DNA of 64,000 nucleotides from Heligmosomoides polygyrus polygyrus (taxonomy: Eukaryota; Nematoda; Chromadorea; Rhabditida; Heligmosomidae): the NCBI GenBank assembly GCA_947396885.1, contig OX377201.1:22421923-22485922 (forward strand), written 5' to 3'. Of the stretch, positions 43,701 through 46,716 are shown in pieces (position 1 is the stretch's first letter; every line of letters begins with the position of its first letter). The notes under the pieces are model-generated. The model saw only the letters and a list, made by a program, of their open reading frames with translations, ran no database searches and had not been told where the DNA came from. The position numbers and the translations under genes are program-made.

Positions 43701-45279
43701 CACTGGTACACATCTTCGTCGATTTCACTCCCTTATCCACGAAAACCAGTGGTCCTGCCGCTGGTGCAGATTCCGCCCCAAACCATGACAGATTGTGGGT
43801 GTTGGACGATAGCAGAGGTGCCTGGGGCCTCTGTAGGCCACATTCTACCATTTTGGCGATTGTGCGCCTGCTCCACGGTGAACAGCTTCTCATCCTCCGT
43901 GAACGGAATCTGTTCCCAGGTACGACCTGCGGCCCATTGTCGAAAAATTCGCGAAACGTTTGGCCCTCTGCATCCGCTCCAAGGGAGGCCACTACGAAAC
44001 CACTTCAAGATGGTGTACCTTAATGTTTGTGTTGTTGTAAATTAGTTGTCATTTTTTCGAATTATTGGTCGTTTCATAATTATGACAAAAAATCTTGTCC
44101 ACGTTATTTTGGTTCACCCTGTATAGAGGCGATCAGAAAACGAGGTGAAGTCTAGGTCATGTGGTCAAAAGTTTCGATCTTTGGGGTGGCTTCATCCCCA
44201 GCAGCTAGAAGTGGTCCACTACCATGAGGAAGTGGTGATTTTAGGGTCAGACTCACGAATTGATTAACCTTTCATGACACGCGTGATTTTCAGGTGACTG
44301 CCGCGTAGAACAGCGCGCATTTTTCCCTCGCGCAGATTATTTGAATTTTTTATTTGTATTAATTGTTAAATATGAAAAACAGTAACAAATGAAGTTTCCC
44401 AAGGCCCACCTTGACCGTGGATATTAGTATACTCATTATTAATACTGTATGCTATTAAATGCTTGATAATTTTCCATGAACTATTTTTATCATGCTGTCC
44501 GACGACATTGTCGGACAGTCCCCACGGCAAAAAAGGCGTCCGACAACATCGTCGGACAATGTCGTGAAAGGGTTAAAGCTGTGGGCTTTGAGAAAAACTT
44601 TTCATCACATGGGCTTCAACTTGGTTTCCTCACTTCTATGTTAGTAATAGCCATAACACCATGAAAGCGATCTGAAGGATCTTCGCTACTCAACAATGGA
44701 TTTTCGCTATGATGTGTTTGGACCTCGCTTGTGCAGCTCTCTATAAATCATCCTAAAATGCTTAGCGCTGAGAAGTGACATGCGTTTGTTGAAATGATTA
44801 ATGAATCTGTTGAATATGTTCAGGAATGTGTAATGTGCCGCAACCTCCTTGGATGGGCGCTATGCCGGGTATACCGATTTTTGGTGTTGCTCCTCCTCCA
44901 AATTTCTCAGCGCAGCCGCCTCCAGGACAGCCGATATTCGGTTAGTGTCGCCTATACTGTGTAAAGAATTTATAGAAGACTACATATTGATGATCCTGTG
45001 CACCATTTCTGTGTACTATATGCATTTCTAAACGTGTGAATTTGATGTCTCGAGCGTGTTTCAGGGAATCCTCAGCCACCACCTCCGCCTCCACCAGCAC
45101 AAGAACCTATGCAATCGACGCAAGCAAACGCGTCGACTCCTAACACGGGACCATCCGTCTCAAAGACGCAGCCAGTTGTACCACCGAAGCCGCGGGAACG
45201 TGTCGGAGGCTCCAAGTTTTTGGATACAGCGCCACCACCACCGGTACTATTTTCTCGGCCTGGTTCCAGAAAGTCGTAG
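10401..45279 (+). CDS. Large split host gene, Zn-finger/RS/Pro-rich protein
   Basis: Up to 18 exons are readable: 10401-10454, 10517-10714, 11466-11590, 11656-11755, 11816-12266, 17795-17882, 17937-18014, 22275-22450, 22493-22854, 25394-25474, 26642-26748, 27225-27263, 31692-32246, 42108-42204, 42265-42330, 42399-42625, 44824-44940, 45065-45279. Together they give about 1,040 residues. Most boundaries are nematode-like (TTTCAG, GTAAG/GTGAG). Phase agrees at all joins except exons 8-9 (off by one base) and 13-14 (phase 0 to 1), where an exon may be missing or two genes may have been joined. The product has a C2H2-like unit, a 15-residue repeat, RS- and TP-rich parts and proline runs, which suggests a nuclear RNA- or transcription-linked role (inference). 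The gene is not recognised. Introns are packed with transposons. Confidence 0.5.
11466..11755 (+). CDS. Exons 3-4: C2H2-like cysteine/histidine segment
   Basis: Exon 3 (11466-11590) follows TGCTTTCAG and encodes YRCSVEGCPVTRNF and, further on, YDHLAGHF. This has the C-x4-C and H-x3-H spacing of a C2H2-like finger. Exon 4 (11656-11755) follows TTTGTTCAG, joins in phase 2 and encodes YHYQCTSCGLFFF and then CACREK, a second Cys-rich unit. It ends at GTGAGT. An alternative acceptor (TTTGCAG, 11631) would break the frame. A nucleic-acid-binding role is inferred from the motif only. Confidence 0.55.
11816..12266 (+). CDS. Exon 5 with six 15-residue repeats
   Basis: This exon enters in phase 0 after GCGTTTTTAG and leaves in phase 1 at GTGAGC. 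After about 60 residues (including KLLGDDLSS and FIFFMKRHMVPVFVQ) it carries six tandem copies of a 45-bp unit encoding SRRTPQPSASHEENT with small changes (11999-12260). Changes keep the RTP and SAS cores and never break the frame. The repeat is open in three frames. This frame is chosen because splice phase links it to both neighbouring exons and because RTP dipeptides recur later in the protein. Confidence 0.55.
12310..14290. mobile_element. Cluster of nested GC-rich foldback elements
   Basis: This lies in the intron after exon 5. One inverted pair (12628-12775 and 13528-13655) shares the motif GTTTAACGACGAGT near its ends and matches over about 140 bp. Next comes an element at 13708-14102 with 12-bp termini GGCTGGGCACAC, which itself contains a 10-bp-arm hairpin at 13868-13893 and a 138-bp hairpin MITE. 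The flanks (12330-12620, 14110-14280) share CpG-rich ATCGATC-containing sequence with 51.1-51.6 kb. No transposase is visible. Confidence 0.55.
13894..14031. mobile_element. Hairpin MITE, AGGCCTATG... family
   Basis: Arms of about 60 bp starting AGGCCTATGTCATACCATCG and ending with the complement are nearly identical, including GCGACGCCTAATGATATG. The centre is GC-rich (CGATCGGGCGGCGCGATGGG). A second copy of the same hairpin lies at 30099-30233. It is non-coding and too short to be autonomous. Confidence 0.75.
14556..15105. repeat. Inverted repeat with 60-bp arms
   Basis: The left arm (14556-14620, with GTGAAGCTCGAAATGGC) pairs with 15035-15105 in reverse, which shares TTCTTCTTATGAGTGAAGC. 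The spacer has no supported coding sequence. It could be a non-autonomous DNA element, but no clear target duplication was found. Confidence 0.5.
15280..15312. repeat. (TCAA)n microsatellite
   Basis: A run of imperfect TCAA/TCAG units lies around 15284-15310. Simple repeat, no further signal. Confidence 0.8.
15479..15700 (-). CDS. Orphan terminal-exon candidate nested in intron 5
   Basis: On the - strand a 74-codon frame begins exactly after a good 3' splice site (CTTCTTTGCAG, ending at 15701) and runs without interruption to a TAG stop at 15479. The product includes SKKDKLSAIINPLSD and ILTLSDIVTTARAA and has ordinary protein composition. No upstream exon with a matching donor was identified, so it may be the last exon of a nested gene or a relic. 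No family is recognised. Confidence 0.3.
   Translation of the reverse strand, partial: AYSSSVDFCVHISKKDKLSAIINPLSDTPRILTLSDIVTTARAAPSQSAVGTIHTEEIEGFAGFSQKLKSTDK
15701..17794. other. Rest of the intron before exon 6
   Basis: No repeat family was recognised except a 17-G run at 17000-17016. A + frame at 16471-16704 would encode a single hydrophobic segment (IYVFIPVSLLVTAIVFVICL), but it has no supporting splice or start context and is not called a gene. Confidence 0.35.
17795..18014 (+). CDS. Exons 6-7, acidic MRSP...DEEE module
   Basis: Exon 6 (17795-17882) encodes RDSIMRSPTMYDDG and PREPDDEEE; exon 7 (17937-18014) encodes PAYVGAMRSSANSRVGTPN and an acidic end. They are split by a 54-bp intron with GTATGT and TTTCAG. 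The exon 6 acceptor (TTCTAG) is weak but is the phase-compatible one; the stronger TTTTCAG at 17755 runs into stops in all frames. The module is similar in sequence and intron position to exons 14-15 (42108-42330), which points to an internal duplication. Confidence 0.5.
18363..18501. mobile_element. Hairpin MITE with GCCTGGTTTA termini
   Basis: Imperfect inverted arms start TAGGCCTGGTTTACACTTGC and end TATAAACCAGGGCTTA. The interior is GC-rich and self-complementary (ATAGATATCGA on both sides). A non-coding foldback unit of about 139 bp. Confidence 0.6.
18640..18845. repeat. Dispersed repeat shared with 40.9-41.15 kb
   Basis: Motifs in the same order occur at both places: CCTCCGCTGA, AGAGCACAGA, AATTGCCTACATC, CTGTATGTAGC and CGCCACG, next to a G or C homopolymer. 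The two copies are diverged. The type is not assigned. Confidence 0.5.
18846..19655. other. Intronic sequence without recognised content
   Basis: No exon or repeat in this stretch could be supported, apart from AT-rich segments near 19000-19120. Confidence 0.35.
19656..20412. mobile_element. Foldback element with poly-G termini (GATCTATCC family)
   Basis: The right end GACTAGGATAGATCC after a 13-C run matches the ends of the element at 23391-23836. The left end (GGGATCTATTGTGGGGGGAG) is a diverged counterpart. Both flanks carry CATAACTAAAATTTATG-like and AAATGGTTACATAATTTTTAG sequence in inverted order. An inner hairpin (20068-20165 with 20229-20325) has nearly identical 90-bp arms including GACTTCACGTCGTCTTCAGA. 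No transposase. Confidence 0.6.
21191..21980 (-). mobile_element. Internally deleted mariner, intact TIRs
   Basis: TIRs of about 33 bp (CCAGGCTSTCCAATAATTCY to TTGTCCGAAAATTT) are nearly perfect and flanked by TA on both sides, so both ends are preserved. The 790-bp length against about 1.3 kb for a full mariner shows internal loss. It lies in the intron between exons 7 and 8 of the + gene, in opposite orientation. With both ends intact it could in principle be moved by a related transposase supplied in trans (inference). Confidence 0.9.
21260..21811 (-). pseudogene. Mariner transposase with two in-frame deletions
   Basis: The 183-codon frame keeps the N-terminal helix-turn-helix part (RTVRRWFSHFESGD), then jumps to the catalytic core (IMLCCWWDAKGMLYFELL, LLHDNARPHVA, YSPDLAP) and to the C-terminus (WVKGISDLPNRWATVVD). 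The linker with the first catalytic Asp and the SDYH region with the third are missing, while the middle Asp in HDNARPH remains. The reading frame survives both deletions. The product should be inactive but could still bind ends through the N-terminal part. Confidence 0.9.
22275..22854 (+). CDS. Exons 8-9, Ser/Gln- then Pro-rich
   Basis: Exon 8 (22275-22450) enters in phase 2 after CTTTTTCAG and encodes SSSQQPFQPSLF and NPFNFFKPSASQSS. Exon 9 (22493-22854) follows TGTTTCAG and encodes SRQESGQTPTSNAEDRSQ, then PPPHDLPPPPPPV and further PPxP runs. Exon 9 leaves in phase 1, as exon 10 needs. The exon 8-9 join (42-bp intron) is off by one base: the exon 8 frame ends in phase 1, whereas the proline frame of exon 9 needs phase 2. 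A base error, a polymorphism or another splice choice could explain it. Confidence 0.55.
23391..23836. mobile_element. MITE, GATCTATCC TIR with homopolymer
   Basis: The left end GATCTATCCTAGTCG runs through a G-rich stretch into GGAGGCACATAACT. The right end is its complement with an 18-C run (about 23802-23819). The interior includes a duplicated GACATGTTATAACC segment (near 23570 and 23640). Related ends occur at 19656-20412 and near 29340-29372. Non-coding. Confidence 0.65.
23983..24110. repeat. Tandem duplication of about 67 bp
   Basis: GGTGAAATAGCCAA, ATTTCAGGGAAG and ATTGCATGCT occur in the same order twice (about 23982-24045 and 24049-24110). Intronic, with no function seen. Confidence 0.7.
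24651..24937 (+). mobile_element. Full SINE family B copy with 13-bp TSD
   Basis: The element is flanked by exact 13-bp direct repeats ATAAATGGCAATA (24638-24650 and 24938-24950), the mark of retroposition. The head carries A-box-like GTGTAGCGCAGTCGG and B-box-like CGGTTCGGATTTCC, as expected for a tRNA-derived Pol III promoter. The body holds CTTGTCTGGGAAGGATAGAG and TCGGCTGGCCACCGCAAG, and the tail is GTCCTTTATCCTTTAT. It lies in the intron before exon 10. Other copies or fragments are at 5.1, 6.6, 41.2, 53.5, 55.1-55.6, 57.8 and 58.3 kb. Confidence 0.9.
25394..25474 (+). CDS. Exon 10, proline run
   Basis: Follows ATTGTATTGTAG and ends at GAG/GTAATA. It enters and leaves in phase 1, joining exon 9 as NG-DNLVLPPPPPPPSLPD. 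The seven-proline run could serve as an SH3, WW or EVH1 ligand (inference). An ATTGT microsatellite directly precedes the acceptor. Confidence 0.6.
25475..26641. other. Intron 10
   Basis: No repeat or exon recognised; composition is unremarkable and AT-leaning. Confidence 0.35.
26642..26748 (+). CDS. Exon 11, basic RS-like segment
   Basis: Follows TTATTCAG, enters in phase 1 and leaves in phase 0 at GTATGA. The chosen frame reads SRKRSATTVRTPQRRSR and then NPSPPPVSRRR, which flows into the next exon. Another open frame in the same stretch is rejected because it breaks phase with exons 10 and 12. Confidence 0.6.
27225..27263 (+). CDS. Exon 12, 39-nt micro-exon
   Basis: A 13-codon exon (SRSPGPYRQSPPQ) between TATTTTCAG and GTACAG, phase 0 on both sides. 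It is too short for open-frame searches and is supported by phase, splice signals and the RSPGP motif, which recurs in exon 15. Confidence 0.6.
27264..28827. other. Intron 12, left part
   Basis: Contains a TGTTC microsatellite (about 27630-27655), an ATTT run near 27420, and a GC-rich patch with a 12-bp-arm hairpin around CCGCGGGCCGA at 28487-28515. No exon supported. Confidence 0.4.
28828..29293. mobile_element. Foldback element with TTA target duplication
   Basis: Begins CCAGGAAACTATCTCAACGG and ends with its imperfect complement, flanked by TTA on each side. The terminal inverted repeats extend about 150 bp, including CCCAATACAACTCTGCG. A 3-bp TWA duplication with short-start TIRs is typical of the PIF/Harbinger superfamily (established knowledge); no transposase is present to confirm it. 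A larger relative lies at 37154-38502. Confidence 0.75.
29335..29375. mobile_element. Solo end of the GATCTATCC/poly-C MITE family
   Basis: A run of Cs followed by CTTCCAACTAGGATAGATC matches the right ends at 20.41 and 23.83 kb. No left end was found nearby. Confidence 0.5.
30099..30233. mobile_element. Hairpin MITE, second copy of the 13.9-kb family
   Basis: Arms contain GCGACGCCTAATGATATG and its complement around the centre CGATCGGGCGGCGCGATGGG, as at 13894-14031. The ends read AGGTCTTTGGTATAACATTG and its counterpart. It is more diverged than the first copy. Confidence 0.7.
30777..31295 (+). pseudogene. Mariner transposase fragment, degenerate
   Basis: In shifting frames the + strand encodes FITGDEQ (first catalytic Asp kept), then IPKRDLHTKKELL, GVVYWELFPSG, LLHNNARPHTSK and finally FRSLAHFLK and SKPEEIYRHG. 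The middle catalytic Asp is changed to Asn (HNNARPH for HDNARPH). The segment with the third Asp is deleted between LLGWE and LFRSL. Frameshifts and a stop are present. No TIRs were found, so this is a core fragment inside the intron before exon 13. Confidence 0.8.
31692..32246 (+). CDS. Exon 13, TP/YG-rich tandem repeat
   Basis: A 555-nt exon in phase 0 on both sides (TTTTTTCAG and GGC/GTAAGT). It begins SGSRTPGGGSEMPVYG and contains four copies of an 18-residue unit PYGARTPGYGGGQTPGSA encoded by a 54-bp repeat (about 31797-32020). It then continues with SPxx and ARTP motifs. Spaced TP and YG elements recall the CTR of SPT5, a CDK9 substrate, but no KOW or NGN domain is visible anywhere in the gene, so identity with SPT5 is not claimed. 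Confidence 0.7.
32440..32580. mobile_element. GC-rich hairpin related to 33528-33649
   Basis: Contains ATAGTGGCCAAGTTGATC and the partly complementary GATCAATTCGGCCACTAC, then CGCGTCGCGCGCACACTAAAC. These are the same blocks, in the same order, as in the hairpin at 33.5 kb. Confidence 0.5.
32581..33396. mobile_element. Element with AGGCCTATGGTATACTCCCG ends
   Basis: Exact or nearly exact 20-bp inverted ends at 32581 and 33396. Inside are two hairpins made by CACATTTCTGTGCC and its complement (33009-33072 and 33179-33243), about 170 bp apart. A homologous, diverged element occupies 35989-37015. There is no transposase-like frame. It is intronic to the + gene. Confidence 0.65.
33528..33649. 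mobile_element. Hairpin MITE, GGGATCGTTTAGTGT ends
   Basis: Left arm AGGGATCGTTTAGTGTACGC pairs with the complement ending CACTAAACGACCCTT. The inner arms GTAGTGGCCGAATTGATC and GATCAATTTGGCCGCTAC also pair. Non-coding. Confidence 0.65.
34156..35646. mobile_element. Tc1/Tc3-type element rebuilt as a full palindrome
   Basis: Ends CACCCCGGTGCAAAAT are flanked by TA. Both halves are the same sequence in inverted order: each runs from a terminal repeat of about 260 bp through the transposase C-terminus to the middle of the gene. The right half on + encodes NLIENLWGTLVHKVYK (the Glu of a DDE triad) and then NNxEQTVIDNF-like and MPNKIFDVV. The left half encodes the same on - (NLIENLWGILVHI). The halves meet near 34915-34990. 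The N-terminal half of the transposase is absent. The arms differ by scattered substitutions and small indels. Confidence 0.85.
34735..35136 (-). pseudogene. Tc1-type transposase core fragment in the palindrome
   Basis: The frame contains VWGRSLMVWAAFSGYGLVLLE, which corresponds to the GGGSVMVWGAF region of Tc1-type transposases, but it then reads into the inverted copy, so it is chimeric. Part of the same frame is only the antisense of the other half. It cannot make a transposase. Confidence 0.6.
35989..37015. mobile_element. Second AGGCCTATGGTATACTCCCG-family element
   Basis: The right end GACGGGAGTATACCATGGACC is the family terminus; the left end (AAGGCTTATTGTATCTCTC) is diverged. Internal blocks match 32581-33396 in order: GTGGACAGTGCAGTGG, GTCGCAGAGGGCTGTTATAC, then hairpins with CACATTTCTGTGCC (36470-36529) and a related GACATTTCTGTGCTCC pair (36582-36660). 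Non-coding. Confidence 0.6.
37154..38502. mobile_element. Large foldback element with TAA target duplication
   Basis: Ends CCAGGATACTATCTCAACGG and complement are flanked by TAA (37151-37153 and 38503-38505). Inverted arms of about 450 bp match the TIRs of the element at 28828-29293 and extend further (GTTTGGATCCCGCAGACTAC). The centre (about 37626-38122) is a second, nested palindrome with ends ACGATAGATATTTTGTGGCA and two G-run modules TTATTTGGGGTGCTGATC shared with 4.0-4.6 kb. No transposase. PIF/Harbinger affinity is inferred from the TWA duplication. Confidence 0.75.
38503..39986. other. Intronic stretch without supported gene
   Basis: A - strand frame at 39322-39549 has protein-like composition but no matching splice acceptor, so it is not called. 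No repeat family recognised. Confidence 0.35.
39987..40250. mobile_element. Foldback MITE with AAGGGGTTTAACAG-like ends
   Basis: Arms of about 100 bp share CAGATTTACTGCTCGGTT, CCTGCCGTGTC and GCAGACAC, in inverted order around a C-rich centre. A further inverted pair (GGTTCCAAACCCTTTCATGG) lies inside. Non-coding. Confidence 0.6.
40880..41155. repeat. Dispersed repeat with perfect 15-bp-arm hairpin
   Basis: Related to 18640-18845 by ordered motifs ending CTGTATGTAGC and CCGCCACG. At 40898-40931 it contains TGTGCTCTCCTCCGC and its exact complement around TGAT. A run of Cs at about 41139-41150 marks the right side. Confidence 0.55.
41212..41460 (+). mobile_element. SINE family B, diverged copy
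   Basis: B-box-like GGTT CGGCAGCATCCGCCC, then ACCAGGCTTGTTCTCGGAAG, GACTTCTCCGTGTCGCATAG and GCATCCCAAAGGGGAATC follow the family order. The A-box region is poorly kept. No clear target duplication was found. Confidence 0.6.
42108..42625 (+). CDS. Exons 14-16, MRSP...DEEE module then Pro/Gly-rich
   Basis: Exon 14 (42108-42204, after TAGTTTCAG) encodes GGFTPMRSPGHYNDG and GDDDEEE. Exon 15 (42265-42330) encodes PAYRRSPGPLSGSRTPART. Exon 16 (42399-42625, after CTTTTCAG) encodes SSAPPPPANN, FGVPPPPPPPFLG and MPNQFG. Phases 2, 2 and 1 join cleanly, using GTACGG as donor of exon 15. Exon 14 needs phase 1 on entry, but exon 13 leaves in phase 0, so an exon between 32.2 and 42.1 kb may be unseen. 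Exons 14-15 are paralogous to exons 6-7. Confidence 0.6.
42861..42987. mobile_element. Small foldback MITE, CCAGGTTCATCAACC ends
   Basis: Inverted arms of about 50 bp share CATCAACC, CTTA and AATACCGCCAAACC. Similar CATCAACG-type ends occur at 54895-55100. Non-coding, in the intron after exon 16. Confidence 0.6.
43045..43092. repeat. Perfect 21-bp-arm hairpin
   Basis: AGTTCTGGTACGGTCTCTGT plus A and its exact complement flank a 6-base loop AATTCC. No mismatch in 21 pairs. Intronic; an RNA hairpin would form in the pre-mRNA. Confidence 0.85.
43204..44121 (-). mobile_element. maT-like Tc1/mariner element with duplicated 3' end
   Basis: TA-flanked ends CAGGGTGAACCAAAATA. The transposase runs on - : IPFTEDEKLF, VEQAHNRQN, QSVMVWGGIC, VFVDKGVK, then, after frameshifts, DTQWTFRQDSAP, YSPDLNPMDYIVWASL and a GGHFE-type end. 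NPMDY points to a DDxD (maT-like) triad. The 43204-43400 end, which holds the C-terminal codons, is repeated in inverted form at 43925-44121, where the N-terminal part should be. The element therefore has about 200-bp inverted ends that are both copies of its own 3' end. The N-terminal domain is lost. Confidence 0.85.
44268..44572. mobile_element. piggyBac-like MITE (TTAA duplication)
   Basis: Termini CCTTTCATGACA and complement of CCCTTTCACGACA are flanked by TTAA at 44264-44267 and 44573-44576. TTAA targets with CCCTTT-type ends are characteristic of piggyBac elements (established knowledge). Near the right end TGTCCGAC and GTCGGACA form two nested hairpins. No transposase; intronic between exons 16 and 17. 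Confidence 0.65.
44824..44940 (+). CDS. Exon 17, Pro/Met/Gly-rich
   Basis: Follows TATGTTCAG, phase 1 in and out (TTCG/GTTAGT). Encodes VPQPPWMGAMPGIPIFG and APPPNFSAQPPPGQP. It continues the low-complexity proline-rich tail begun in exon 16. Confidence 0.65.
45065..45279 (+). CDS. Exon 18, terminal, ends in mariner antisense
   Basis: Follows GTGTTTCAG in phase 1 and runs to a TAG stop at 45277-45279. Encodes NPQPPPPPPPAQEPMQ, TQPVVPPKPRERVGG and DTAPPPP, then VLFSRPGSRKS. The last 12 or so codons (from about 45242) are the antisense strand of a mariner coding block whose - strand reads VLHYDFLEPGREN. The stop codon is therefore transposon-derived. The ancestral end of the gene was probably different or further downstream. 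Confidence 0.65.
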
Positions 45280-46150
45280 TGAAGCACGTCAGCCGGCGGC
45301 TACCGTACTGCTACCATCGTGTTTTTCTATGGGATTCCAGTTTTGGGAGGTGCCTGAGGGTTTGTCGACATCAGCGAACTGTCCTGATCGTCTGGTTATC
45401 GTACAGAACCCACTCTTCATCACATGTGACTCGATCCAAAAACGGATCGCTTTGGAACCTCAATACCAGCCACTTGAGGCTTAAAGAAACTGATTTGAAT
45501 CGTTTCTATCACGACCATCAGCTTAACTGGTTCCATGCTGATATCAGCGGCCGGCTCATCCCGGTTCAAGGGTGAGTGCTGATCGGTCCAACGAGGTGTG
45601 GATGTTGCATTCGATCAAACAGCGCAGGTGGTGTAAAGGCGTAGAGCATTCCCGCCCGGTCAGAGGGAGGTGCGGGTTCGAGCCCCGCCTGGCGCTAGAA
45701 GTTTTGATCGCAACAGAACATTGGTATGGATCGCTTTGGTTCCGGAGAAGCAAAGAAGCGATTTCGACCATTTCTGGCGATAACTCAAATCGTGGAGTAC
45801 CCCCTTTTCGAGCTTTATCACCTTTCCGAGTCGTTCCAAACCACCTGTAGCTGCAGCTTCACTGACTCCTAGACCTTCCGCAATCTCTGCGATGGAATAG
45901 CTTCCACGAAGGCCTGCACATCGTCGTTCTGGATTGCTGTAGCCTCGCCGCTTCTGGGTGCATCTTCAAGGTTGAAATCTGCAGAACGAAATTGGGCGAA
46001 CCATCGCCGCACGGTCCTTTCTGCATTACTACCCGACCCCCACACATAATTGGTTTGCCGGGTTGCTTCGACGGCGACCTGGCCCAGTTCGAAATTGAAA
46101 TAATACATTGTTTGGGATTTCGGCATAATTCAAAAAATCTTCGAAGAAAC
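45242..46150 (-). mobile_element. Truncated mariner interrupted by a tRNA-like element
   Basis: On -, starting at 46126: MPKSQTMYYFNFELGQ, RTVRRWFAQFRSADFNLED, then LGVSEAAATGGLERLGK, LLLRNQSDP, (272-bp insertion), FLDRVTCDEEWVLYDNQ, KNTMVAVR and VLHYDFLEPG. It stops at 45242, inside the last exon of the + gene, so the rest of the catalytic core and the 3' TIR are missing. A stop replaces Trp in the MVTVWW motif and there is at least one frameshift. The first catalytic Asp (TCDEEW) is still present. Confidence 0.85.
45456..45727 (+). mobile_element. tRNA-containing element, family A, 12-bp TSD
   Basis: Flanked by exact direct repeats GGATCGCTTTGG (45444-45455 and 45728-45739); removing the insert and one repeat restores the mariner frame RNQSDP-FLDRV. 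The right part holds a tRNA-like unit (about 45625-45697) with A-box GTGGTGTAAAGGCG and B-box GGTTCGAGCCCC and a paired acceptor-like end, but an 11-nt anticodon-type loop. It is followed by TAGAAGTTTTGATCGCAAC. The 160-bp body lies upstream of the tRNA head, so it would not be part of a transcript from that promoter. Confidence 0.8.
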
Positions 46151-46716
46151 ACCAATTATGAAGCGTAGATGAGACACAATTCACTCCGTACTCCGTAGGG
46201 CAAAAAATTCCATATTAGATGTTATATAAAAATGCGAAGTAAGTTGGATACTGATTCAGTAATAAACGAAGGCAAAACGGTTCCACAAAAACCGGCAGAA
46301 CTTTCTGACCAACTTGGTGGTATACTTATCAAGCTGTATGCTTTTAAGTCGAACCTGGACAGTCGCCTCTACTATCGTATCTTATTTCTTTTATGTTTGA
46401 TAAGTCGCATCTTTAGTTCACAATAATGCTGCTGTACGATTACTGGGGAGCGGATCGAACTTGCGAATGGTCTTCTCGGCTGCGGCAGCCACCGCCGCGC
46501 TGTAATTAACCGCTGCCGCGCCGCCACTGACCGCTGTCGCATGTGCGGGATCTGGCGCCGCGCAATGACTACTTTTACGGACCTTGCTTGGAGCTCACAC
46601 TAGTTTTTGCCCAGCTTTTTAGCCACTATCGGGTTTTCTTTCGTCAGAAGAGACATTGGCTACTTTTCGAGTCGTAAGGAGAACGGCTAGGCTAATTGAT
46701 CATAATCCAGGAAATA

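Noticed and set aside
45625..45697. Possible genuine tRNA gene
   Set aside because: A and B boxes and acceptor/T arms are good, but the anticodon-type loop is about 11 nt, and the same unit recurs in repeat copies at 53.3, 56.1, 58.8 and 59.0 kb, so it is treated as part of a mobile element.
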